Shown here: piece after piece, positions 49,123-56,013 of the stretch
Layout of the letters: each line of letters opens with the position of its first letter
Numbering within the stretch: position 1 is the stretch's first letter
Source: Streptomyces sp. NBC_00102
GTDB taxonomy: Bacteria > Actinomycetota > Actinomycetes > Streptomycetales > Streptomycetaceae
Direction of reading: 5' to 3'
NCBI RefSeq assembly: GCF_026343115.1
Contig: NZ_JAPEMC010000001.1
Span: forward strand, 5,249,001 to 5,313,000
DNA: 64,000 nt
Made by a program: the position numbers and the translations under genes
Notes under the pieces: model-generated
Database searches by the model: none
What the model was told of the DNA's origin: nothing
What the model saw: only the letters and a program-made list of their open reading frames with translations

Positions 49123-49154
49123 CTCTAACGGTAGTTTCTCGTTTCCCGTTAGAG
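49123..49154. promoter_or_regulatory. Inverted repeat in the metallophosphoesterase/CGNR divergent promoter
   Basis: CTCTAACGG (49123-49131) and CCGTTAGAG (49146-49154) are perfect 9-bp inverted arms separated by 14 bases of AT-rich sequence, about 70 bases before the CGNR gene. The layout suits a dimeric regulator acting on both genes; the CGNR protein is the obvious candidate. Confidence 0.5.
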
Positions 49155-49223
49155 GTGGTGGGGTGTGAAGATGGAGGCCGACCGACGACCGGGCGCAGAG
49201 CCGGAACTGGAAGGAGACGTCTC

Positions 49224-49838
49224 GTGCAGCGTTGGCTGGCACTGGAACTGGCGAGCACGATCCGTCACGACGGAGAAGGCGGCATCGCCGACGACCTCGC
49301 CACCGTCCCGGGGACGACCCGCTGGATCCTGGAGTGCGGCGATCTGCTGGACGGGCGCGTACCGGCGGAGTTCGCGGCGGACGAGGACCTCAGGCTGCGG
49401 ATCGTCGAGGTCCGTGAAGCGGTCCGGGCCCTGTTCGCCAGGGCGGTCAGTCCCGCGCCCCCCAGCCCGGCGGACGCCCACCGCCTGATGCCGGTCGACC
49501 GGGCGACGGCCCGGCTGAACGCGGCGGCGGCCCTGGAACCCGTCGTCCCGCAGCTGGACTGGCCCGCCGAAGAGGCCCCCGCCGTCCGGCTGCTGTCGGC
49601 CGAGGGCGATCCGGGCGTACGGCTCGTCGCGGCCCTGGCCCGCGCCGCCATCGACTTCCTCGGCGGCCCGCAGCGCCCGGAACTGCACTCCTGCACCGCG
49701 CCCCGTTGCGTGCGCTACTTCGTCAAGAGCCACGGGCGGCAGGGGTGGTGCAAGCCGTCGTGCGGAAACCGCGCCCGCGCCGCCCGTCACTACGAGCGCC
49801 GGCGAGCGGTGGCCGAGGACGGCTCCGCCCCGTCCTGA
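49224..49838 (+). CDS. CGNR zinc-finger (ABATE) transcriptional regulator
   Basis: 204 residues from the GTG at 49224 with GAAGGAGA 6 bases upstream. The N-terminal ABATE-type region (about 1-140) begins WLALELASTIRHDG. The C-terminal zinc finger is CTAPRCVRYFVKSHGRQGWC with CGNRARAARHYERRR, the defining C-G-N-R motif. Such proteins are probable DNA-binding regulators of stress or small-molecule responses. A 9-bp inverted repeat in front of the gene is a possible operator. Confidence 0.88.
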   Translation: MQRWLALELASTIRHDGEGGIADDLATVPGTTRWILECGDLLDGRVPAEFAADEDLRLRIVEVREAVRALFARAVSPAPPSPADAHRLMPVDRATARLNAAAALEPVVPQLDWPAEEAPAVRLLSAEGDPGVRLVAALARAAIDFLGGPQRPELHSCTAPRCVRYFVKSHGRQGWCKPSCGNRARAARHYERRRAVAEDGSAPS

Positions 49839-49896
49839 CCGGGCGGCGGTCGCCGGGGGCCCGGCGTGCACGGAGACCGCCCCGGACCGAGTCGCC

Positions 49897-50628
49897 TCAG
49901 CCGCGCTGCCGGGGAACCGCGGGCGTGCCCCAGGTGTCCGGCTTCCAGACGCCCGAGCGACGCAGGGACGCCGGGCAGTGGCGGAAGATCTCGTCGATCT
50001 CGACCAGCAGCGCCAACTGCGGCCGGGCGCCCTTCGTGTCCGCCAGGTCGTCGAAGAACGGCGCGTCCCGCAGGACCCGGGCGCGGCCGTTGACCCGCAG
50101 CACGTCCATGACGCCGGGTATGAAGTAGAGCAGGCCCACGTGCGGGTTCTGCAGGATGTTGCGGAAGCCGTCCGAGCGGCGGTTGCCCGGCAGGTCCGGC
50201 AGCGCCAGGGTGCGCTCGTCCAGCACGAGCGTGAAGCCCGGCTCCCCGCCCTTGGGCGAGGCGTCGCAGTTGCCCTCCGCGTCCGAGGTGGCGACCGTGC
50301 AGAGCGGGGACTGCCCGATGAGCCGGAGGTCCTCCTCCGTCAGCCTGTCGTGCACCTTCTCGATGACGATCGGGTGCGGGGCGCCGAGGAGTTCGGTCAG
50401 TTCCCCGGGGTCGGTCAGCTCGGCCCAGCCCTCGCGGGCGAGCGGGGCGACGGCGGACGGTACGGCTGCGGGCGCTGCGGGCTTGAGGTGCAAGACGGCT
50501 TCCTGGCAGGTGACCTGGCGGTGCGCACGGGCGAAGGCGGTGCCGCCCGGGGGAACCCGGCCGACGCGGCACCGACCCTCGCCGGCACGCGCAGGTGGCT
50601 GGATCTGGACGGTCGGTCCCGGGGTCAT
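49897..50628 (-). CDS. PPOX-class FMN-dependent flavoprotein (pyridoxamine 5'-phosphate oxidase-like)
   Basis: 243 residues from the ATG at 50628. A TTG at 50493 with AGGAAG upstream would give 198 residues and fits the family length better, since the first 45 residues are low-complexity. The split-barrel core is clear: FIxxSP-like IGQSPLCTVATSDAEGNCDASPKGG (read in parts), LALPDLPGNRRSDGFRNILQNPHVGLLYFIPG and DVLRVNGRARV. These fit the MSMEG_1061/DR_2398-type FMN enzymes. It is divergent from the siderophore permease genes and shares an iron-box-like site with them, suggesting iron-linked expression. Confidence 0.83.
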   Translation of the reverse strand: MTPGPTVQIQPPARAGEGRCRVGRVPPGGTAFARAHRQVTCQEAVLHLKPAAPAAVPSAVAPLAREGWAELTDPGELTELLGAPHPIVIEKVHDRLTEEDLRLIGQSPLCTVATSDAEGNCDASPKGGEPGFTLVLDERTLALPDLPGNRRSDGFRNILQNPHVGLLYFIPGVMDVLRVNGRARVLRDAPFFDDLADTKGARPQLALLVEIDEIFRHCPASLRRSGVWKPDTWGTPAVPRQRG

Positions 50629-50667
50629 TCCGACCCGGACCAGTTTTTTCCGTACACCCTTACGATG

Positions 50668-50686
50668 TTAGGGTCACCTTACTGTA
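50668..50686. promoter_or_regulatory. Weak DtxR/DmdR-type iron box
   Basis: TTAGGGTCACCTTACTGTA agrees with the TTAGGTTAGGCTAACCTAA consensus at about 12 of 19 positions. It sits between the divergent PPOX and permease genes. The much better site at 54010-54028 supports the assignment. Confidence 0.5.
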
Positions 50687-50770
50687 GGCCCTCGGGTTAT
50701 CTCCTGGCGGGCATCCCCCCTGCGTGGAACCGGTTCCCGGCTTTTGCGCGGAGCCGTTGAGGAGCGAACG

Positions 50771-50812
50771 ATGCCGGACGCGATACCGGCCACCGCGCCA
50801 GGTGCCCGGTGA
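50771..50812 (+). CDS. Putative 13-aa leader peptide coupled to the siderophore permease gene
   Basis: ATG at 50771 with GAGGAGC about 6 bases upstream, encoding MPDAIPATAPGAR; its TGA (50810-50812) overlaps the permease GTG as GTGA. The permease start has no ribosome site of its own in the right place, so its translation probably depends on re-initiation after this short frame. Confidence 0.5.
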   Translation: MPDAIPATAPGAR

Positions 50813-51879
50813 CCCCGGCCTCCGCCACCCTGCCCACGGCGCGCACCGCACCGCCGGCCGGTGGCGTCCGTCGCAAGGGGTCCCGCCCCGCACTCGCCGC
50901 CGGCCTCGTGGCCGCGCTGGTGGTCCTCGTACTCGTCGCTGCGGTCAGCCTCGCCGTCGGCTCGGGACACGTACCCCTCGCCGACGTGTGGCACGGCCTG
51001 GTCAGCCCCGACGACGCCCGGCGCGACGACGTCATCGTCCAGACGGTCCGCATCCCGCGCACCGTCGCCGGAGTTCTCGCCGGAGCCGCCCTCGGCCTCG
51101 CCGGGGCGCTCATGCAGGGCGTCACCCGCAACCCCCTGGCCGACCCCGGGCTGCTCGGAGTCAACGCCGGAGCGTCCGTCTCCGTGGTCCTCGCGATGGG
51201 CGTCCTCGGCCTCACCGCCCCCGGGCAGTACATCTGGTTCGGCTTCGGCGGCGCACTGCTCGCCGCCCTCTTCGTCTACGGGGTCAGCTCGGTCGGCCGA
51301 GAGGGCGCCACCCCGGTCAAACTGGCGCTCGCCGGAGCCGCCACCACCGCGTTCCTCGGCTCGATCACCACCGCGATGCTGCTCACCGACAGCAAGACCT
51401 TCGACCAGTTCCGCTTCTGGCAGGTCGGCTCGCTCTCGGGGCGGGAGACCGACGCGCTCTGGCAGGTACTGCCGTTCATCGTGGGCGGCACCCTCCTCGC
51501 CCTCGCCCTCGGTCCCCAGCTCAACGCCCTCGCCCTCGGCGACGACGTGGCCCGGGGCCTCGGCCAGCGGGTGGGCGTGGCCCGCGCCGCCTCCGCCCTC
51601 GCCGTGGTCCTGCTCTGCGGCTCGGCCACCGTGATCGCCGGACCCATCGGGTTCGTCGGACTGGTCGTCCCGCATGCCGCCCGGCTGATCACCGGCCCGG
51701 ACAACCGCTGGGTCCTCGCCTACAGCGCGGTCCTCGCCCCGATCCTGCTGCTCGTCGCCGACATCGTCGGCCGCCTCGTCGCCCACCCCGCCGAGGTACA
51801 GGTCGGCATCGTCACCGCCGTCATCGGCTGCATCCCCTTCGTGATCCTGGTCCGCCGACGGAAGCTGGTGGAACTGTGA
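50809..51879 (+). CDS. FecCD-family iron-siderophore ABC transporter permease (first)
   Basis: 356 residues from the GTG at 50809. About nine to ten hydrophobic segments. IPRTVAGVLAGAALGLAGALMQGVTRNPLADPGLLGVNAGAS is the FecCD hallmark (read in parts), and GPIGFVGLVVPHAARLITG is the conserved cytoplasmic loop contacting the ATPase. It forms the membrane channel with the second permease. The next gene overlaps it by GTGA. Iron-box-like sequence lies 120 bases upstream. Confidence 0.93.
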   Translation: MTPASATLPTARTAPPAGGVRRKGSRPALAAGLVAALVVLVLVAAVSLAVGSGHVPLADVWHGLVSPDDARRDDVIVQTVRIPRTVAGVLAGAALGLAGALMQGVTRNPLADPGLLGVNAGASVSVVLAMGVLGLTAPGQYIWFGFGGALLAALFVYGVSSVGREGATPVKLALAGAATTAFLGSITTAMLLTDSKTFDQFRFWQVGSLSGRETDALWQVLPFIVGGTLLALALGPQLNALALGDDVARGLGQRVGVARAASALAVVLLCGSATVIAGPIGFVGLVVPHAARLITGPDNRWVLAYSAVLAPILLLVADIVGRLVAHPAEVQVGIVTAVIGCIPFVILVRRRKLVEL

Positions 51880-52988
51880 CCGCCCCCGCCGCCACCTCCG
51901 GCCCCGCCGCCACCTCTTCCGTGTCCGTCCCCACCGAGGCGGTACGCGAGGTGGCCCGGGTGCGCCGCAACGGCCGCGCCCGCTACACCCTGGTCTGCGC
52001 GGTCCTCGCCGTCGCCACCCTCGCCGCCCTGTGCGGTTCGCTGGCGTACGGGGACATGGCCGTACCGCTCTCCGACGTGTTCGCCGCCCTCACCGGTCGC
52101 GCCGACGCCGCCACCTGGTTCATCGTCGGCGAGCTGCGCATGCCCCGCGCCCTGATGGCCATCCTGGTGGGAGTGGCCTTCGGGATCTCCGGCGCGATCT
52201 TCCAGAGCCTGCTCCGCAACCCGCTGGCCAGTCCCGACGTCATCGGCATCAGCTCGGGAGCCTCGGTCGCCGCGGTGCTCGCCTCCTCGCTGTTCGCGGC
52301 CAGCGGGGCCCTGCTCTCCGTGTGCGCGCTGGCCGGAGCACTGCTCGCCGGCGTCCTCATCTACGCGCTCGCCTGGCGGCGCGGGGTGACCGGCTCCCGT
52401 CTCGTCCTCGTCGGCGTCGGGATCGGCGCCGGGCTCTCCAGCGTGGTCTCGTACCTGATGACCCGCTCCGAGGTCACCGAGGCGCAGTCGGCGCTGCTCT
52501 GGCTCACCGGCAGCCTCAACGGCCGCTCCTGGGACCTGCTGCGACCCCTGGCCTGGGCACTCGTGGTGCTGCTGCCGCTGACGTACCTGGCGGCCCGGCA
52601 GCTGCCCGTGCTCCAGCTCGGCGACGACACCGCCGCCGGGCTGGGCGGCCGGACCCAGCGGGGACGGCTCCAGCTGCTCGGCTGCGCCGTCGCCCTCGCC
52701 GGGGTGGCGACCGCCGCCGCCGGGCCGGTCGGGTTCGTCGCCTTCGTCGCCGCGCCCGTCGCCCGACGGCTCGCCCCCGGGCGGGGCGCCTCGCTGGTCG
52801 CCTCCGGGCTGACCGGCGCCCTGCTCATGCTCGTGGCCGACTTCGCCGCGCAGCACGTGCTCGACCTCGTGGACCTGCCCACCGGTGCGGCCGGTCAGCT
52901 GCCCGTCGGGGTCGTCACCAGCATGATCGGAGCCCCGTACCTGATGTGGCTGCTGGTCCGCGCCAACCGTTCTGGCCAGGGCGGATGA
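51876..52988 (+). CDS. FecCD-family iron-siderophore ABC transporter permease (second)
   Basis: 370 residues from the GTG at 51876. MPRALMAILVGVAFGISGAI, FQSLLRNPLASPDVIGISSG and AGPVGFVAFVAAPVARRL are the family landmarks. An extra 40-residue N-terminal extension precedes the first membrane helix. It pairs with the preceding permease as a heterodimer, as in FepD/FepG. The ATPase gene follows after 100 bases that contain short CCACCGGGA repeats. Confidence 0.93.
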   Translation: MTAPAATSGPAATSSVSVPTEAVREVARVRRNGRARYTLVCAVLAVATLAALCGSLAYGDMAVPLSDVFAALTGRADAATWFIVGELRMPRALMAILVGVAFGISGAIFQSLLRNPLASPDVIGISSGASVAAVLASSLFAASGALLSVCALAGALLAGVLIYALAWRRGVTGSRLVLVGVGIGAGLSSVVSYLMTRSEVTEAQSALLWLTGSLNGRSWDLLRPLAWALVVLLPLTYLAARQLPVLQLGDDTAAGLGGRTQRGRLQLLGCAVALAGVATAAAGPVGFVAFVAAPVARRLAPGRGASLVASGLTGALLMLVADFAAQHVLDLVDLPTGAAGQLPVGVVTSMIGAPYLMWLLVRANRSGQGG

Positions 52989-53088
52989 CCCGCCCGGCGT
53001 CCGAACGCCACCGTCGTCACCGCCGTCCGCGTCAGCAGCACCACCGGGACCACCGGGACCATCTGGGCCACCGCGAAAGGAGCGCCGC

Positions 53089-53916
53089 GTGAGCGCGGAA
53101 CACAGCCTGGGAGCGCGCGGACTGCGCCTCGGATACGGCAGCCGGGACATCGTCAAGGACCTCGACATCGACATCCCGCCGGGCGGCGTGACGATGATCG
53201 TGGGCCCCAACGCCTGCGGGAAGTCCACCCTGCTGCGGTCCCTGGCCCGGCTCCTCGCCCCGTCGGCGGGAACGGTCCTGCTGGACGGCAAGGACATCCG
53301 GTCGATGCCGACCAAGGCGGTCGCCGGAATCCTCGGCATCCTCCCGCAGACCCCGGTGGCCCCCGAGGGCATCACCGTCGCCGACCTGGTCGGCCGGGGC
53401 CGCTACCCCCGCCAGGGCTGGCTGCGCTCCTGGACCGCCGAGGACGACGCGGCGGTCGCCGAGGCGCTCCTCGCCACCGACGTGCTGGAGCTCGCCGAGC
53501 GCCCGGTCGACGAGCTCTCCGGCGGCCAGCGCCAGCGTGTCTGGATCGCCATGGCGATCGCCCAGCACACCGACGTACTGCTGCTCGACGAGCCGACCAC
53601 CTACCTCGACATCAGCCACCAGCTGGACGTCCTCGACCTGCTCACCGACATCAACCGCGAGCGCGGGGTGACGATGGTCGCGGTGCTGCACGACCTCAAC
53701 CTCGCCTGCCGGTACGCCGACCACCTGGTCGCGATGAAGGACGGCCGGATCGTCGCCGAGGGCCGTCCCACCGAGATCGTGACCGAGGAGCTGGTCACCG
53801 AGATCTTCGGGATGCGCTGCTCCGTCGTCCCCGACCCCGCCTCCGGCACCCCGATGATCGTGCCGATCGGCCGCCACCACGTGCCGGCCGCCCGCGCGGA
53901 CGTCCCCGCCGTCTGA
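53089..53916 (+). CDS. Iron-siderophore ABC transporter ATP-binding protein
   Basis: 275 residues from the GTG at 53089 (GAAAGGAG upstream). Walker A GPNACGKST (about 42-50), Q-loop LPQTPVAPEG, signature LSGGQRQRVWIAMA, Walker B VLLLDEPTTYLD and the switch His in AVLHDLN are all present. RGRYPRQGW and the C-terminal MRCSVVPDPASGTPMIVPIGR are characteristic of FepC/FhuC-type siderophore ATPases. It powers uptake through the two preceding permeases. Confidence 0.95.
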   Translation: MSAEHSLGARGLRLGYGSRDIVKDLDIDIPPGGVTMIVGPNACGKSTLLRSLARLLAPSAGTVLLDGKDIRSMPTKAVAGILGILPQTPVAPEGITVADLVGRGRYPRQGWLRSWTAEDDAAVAEALLATDVLELAERPVDELSGGQRQRVWIAMAIAQHTDVLLLDEPTTYLDISHQLDVLDLLTDINRERGVTMVAVLHDLNLACRYADHLVAMKDGRIVAEGRPTEIVTEELVTEIFGMRCSVVPDPASGTPMIVPIGRHHVPAARADVPAV

Positions 53917-53918
53917 AC

Positions 53919-53945
53919 GTCCCCCGGTCCGAGGCCGACCGGGAC
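53919..53945 (+). terminator. Weak hairpin after the ATPase gene
   Basis: GTCCCCCGGTC / GACCGGGAC with a two-base bulge. It separates the ATPase from the binding-protein gene, which has its own iron box. Confidence 0.35.
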
Positions 53946-54009
53946 TCGGCTCAACTCGCCCTGAAAAAGCCTTCATTCCGCTTATCGGACCCCCTGGTGG
54001 GGAAGTCGA

Positions 54010-54028
54010 TAAGGTTAGGCTAACCTCA
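54010..54028 (+). promoter_or_regulatory. DtxR/DmdR-type iron box at the binding-protein gene
   Basis: TAAGGTTAGGCTAACCTCA matches the 19-bp iron-box consensus at about 17 positions. It ends on the first base of the ATG at 54028, so it overlaps the likely -10 and start site; iron-loaded repressor would block transcription. Confidence 0.9.
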
Positions 54029-55086
54029 TGGGCATGAAGAACGTGCGTCTCCGGAATCCTCTTGCCCGTCGTTCCGGTACCCCCACCCGCTCCCGTGCCT
54101 CCCTCGGCCTGCTGGCGCTTCCGCTCGCCGCCGTGCTGATCGGCGCGACCGGCTGCTCCTCCGACGATTCCGGCGACTCCGCCAAGGACACGTCGGCCTC
54201 CGCCTCCACCGGCGCCTTCCCGGTGTCCGTCGACACCAAGTTCGGCTCCATCACGGTGAAGGAGCAGCCCCAGCGGGTCGTGGCGCTCGGCTGGGGCGAC
54301 GCGGAGACCGCGCTCGCCCTCGGTGTCCAGCCGGTCGGCGAGAGCGACTGGCTCGCCTTCGGCGGTGACGGTGTCGGCCCGTGGGCCAAGGGCCTCTACA
54401 CCAAGAGCCCCGAGAAGATCGGCACGATGGAGCCGGAGTACGAGAAGATCGCGGCCCTCAAGCCCGACCTGATCCTCGACACCAAGTCCAGCGGTGACCA
54501 GACCCGCTACGACACCCTCAGCAAGATCGCCCCGGTCATCGGCGTCCCGAAGGGCGGCGACCAGTACAAGCTGTCCTGGGAGAAGCAGACCCAGATGGTC
54601 TCCACCGCACTGGGCAAGAAGGCCGAGGGCGACAAGCTGATCAAGGGCGTCGAGGACAAGTTCGCCGCCGCGGCGAAGGCGCACCCCGAGTTCAAGGACA
54701 AGACGGTCACCCTCGCCTCGAAGACCTCGGTCGGCTGGGGCGCGTACGTCTCCGGCACCGGCCGTGTCGACTTCGTCGAGCGGCTCGGCTTCAAGAACAA
54801 CCCGGTCATCGAGAAGCAGGCCGGTGACGCGTTCTCGGTCAGCGTCTCCGAGGAGAACCTCGACCAGTTCGACGCCGACCTGGTCGTCACCGCGCCGATC
54901 GGTCTCAAGCCGGCCCAGGTCACCTCCGACGCTCTGTACAAGAAGATCCCCGCGGTCGCCGACGGCCACGCGATGGTCTTCGACGAGGGTGGTCTGAGCC
55001 AGGCCTTCGCCACCGACTCGATCCTCTCGACCGCCTACGCGATCGACCACGTCGTGCCGGAGTTCGCGAAGTACGTCAAGAAGTAG
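54028..55086 (+). CDS. Iron-siderophore ABC transporter substrate-binding lipoprotein
   Basis: 352 residues. LLALPLAAVLIGATGC is a lipoprotein signal ending in the modified cysteine (about residue 43). The mature protein has the two-lobed FepB/FecB fold of cluster A-II binding proteins: PQRVVALGWGDAETALALGV near the start, KIAALKPDLILDTKS, a long helix around 185-215, and a C-terminal lobe with AVADGHAMVFDEGGLSQA. It captures ferric siderophore outside the membrane and hands it to the FecCD permeases. It has its own promoter with a strong iron box and a terminator. Confidence 0.94.
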   Translation: MGMKNVRLRNPLARRSGTPTRSRASLGLLALPLAAVLIGATGCSSDDSGDSAKDTSASASTGAFPVSVDTKFGSITVKEQPQRVVALGWGDAETALALGVQPVGESDWLAFGGDGVGPWAKGLYTKSPEKIGTMEPEYEKIAALKPDLILDTKSSGDQTRYDTLSKIAPVIGVPKGGDQYKLSWEKQTQMVSTALGKKAEGDKLIKGVEDKFAAAAKAHPEFKDKTVTLASKTSVGWGAYVSGTGRVDFVERLGFKNNPVIEKQAGDAFSVSVSEENLDQFDADLVVTAPIGLKPAQVTSDALYKKIPAVADGHAMVFDEGGLSQAFATDSILSTAYAIDHVVPEFAKYVKK

Positions 55087-55106
55087 CAGCACCCCGCCAG
55101 GTCTCC

Positions 55107-55160
55107 GGGCCGGTGGGACGGGCCCACGGTCGCGCCCGTCCCACCGGCCCGGTCCGTTTT
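55107..55160 (+). terminator. Terminator after the siderophore-binding protein gene
   Basis: Perfect 17-bp stem 55107-55123 / 55134-55150 with a 10-base loop, followed after 6 bases by TTTT. Confidence 0.85.
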
Positions 55161-55788
55161 CCGGGGTGAGGAGCTTTCGGGGTGAGGGGCGCGCCGCCGG
55201 CCGGCGGTGGGTCCTCCGGCCGGGGTGGCGGCTCTCCGGGTCCTCCGGTCCTCCGGTGTGGTGATCATGCCGGACATGTCCCGCGAAGACGTGCCCGCCG
55301 GGGTGGCGGTCATCCTGCTCGGACCGGACCGCCGAATCGGCCGGCGCACCACCGCTGACCAGGCGTGATCCCGCGCGGTGCGGCCGCTCGCGGGCGAGCT
55401 GGAGGGCGTCGGCACGGGCCGGGCCGTCTCAGATAGTAGGAAGTCCGAGTAATTGTGGAGACAGGGCTCCCCGGGTGTCCTACTTTTGTAGGAGCCGAAC
55501 GATTCGCTTTTACCGGCGACTGGTGGCGAGGAGTGGGCACGCCCGATGCAGGCGACCCCTGCGGCGTCCGCTCCCGCACCTTCCGGCTTTTCCCACCCGG
55601 TTCCGGAGTTCCCGGCGGCAGCACGTCGTCCGCCGCCGTGTCCCACCGGATTCCGGCCCCGGTCCGCGCGCGTTTCCCGCGCGGCCGGTCGTACCCCGAT
55701 ACCCGTGAGACCTGTGCGGCCGCGACATCGGTTCAGTCGTGACACCCGCGATTCCGTGACATCCGTGATTTCCAGGAGGCGTTCCCCC
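55161..55788 (+). other. Long gene-free stretch upstream of the 43-aa gene
   Basis: 628 bases with no convincing coding frame; short open frames at 55455-55742 and 55475-55708 have poor codon bias and no homology that I recognise. Bases 55431-55515 are distinctly AT-rich and contain repeated complementary motifs (see the structured leader). The remainder is GC-rich and featureless to the eye. Confidence 0.5.
55435..55493 (+). promoter_or_regulatory. Candidate structured leader with alternative hairpins
   Basis: AGTAGGA at 55435-55441 can pair with TCCTACT at 55478-55484. TCCTAC at 55478-55483 can instead pair with GTAGGA at 55488-55493 around a TTTT loop. The two foldings exclude each other. 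The segment lies about 300 bases before the 43-aa gene. A switch or processed RNA is possible; no known riboswitch class was recognised. Confidence 0.35.
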
Positions 55789-55920
55789 ATGGCAGAGACC
55801 ACCGTCCGCCGCCGCGTCCGTCACACCCCCCGCCCCACCGAAGCGGAGCGCCAGAACGCCGCCGCGGCCCTCCAGCGTGCCCTGGACCGCCGCGACAACG
55901 GCGGGTCCACCGGCCACTGA
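55789..55920 (+). CDS. Small basic protein, 43 residues, function unknown
   Basis: AGGAGG at 55774-55779 lies 9 bases before the ATG, a strong ribosome site. The sequence is highly charged (MAETTVRRRVRHTPRPTEAE, then AALQRALDRRDNG) with a likely C-terminal amphipathic helix and no hydrophobic core. No family with a known role was recognised. It has a long upstream region with an unusual AT-rich, foldable segment and is convergent with the phosphatase gene. Confidence 0.7.
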   Translation: MAETTVRRRVRHTPRPTEAERQNAAAALQRALDRRDNGGSTGH

Positions 55921-55935
55921 ACCCGGACGGGTCCA

Positions 55936-55988
55936 GGGGCTCCCGCCGTCTTCCGTCGAACGGCCGGCGGAAGACGGGCGAGAGCCCC
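55936..55988. terminator. Bidirectional terminator between the 43-aa gene and the phosphatase gene
   Basis: About 19 paired positions, 55936-55955 with 55968-55988, with one mismatch and one bulged base, between convergent genes. Confidence 0.75.
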
Positions 55989-56013
55989 CGGGCCCACGGC
56001 GATCCGCGGCGGG

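Noticed and set aside
55455..55742. Short frames in the gap before the 43-aa gene
   Set aside because: No ribosome site, poor codon bias and no recognisable similarity; the AT-rich part is better explained as non-coding.
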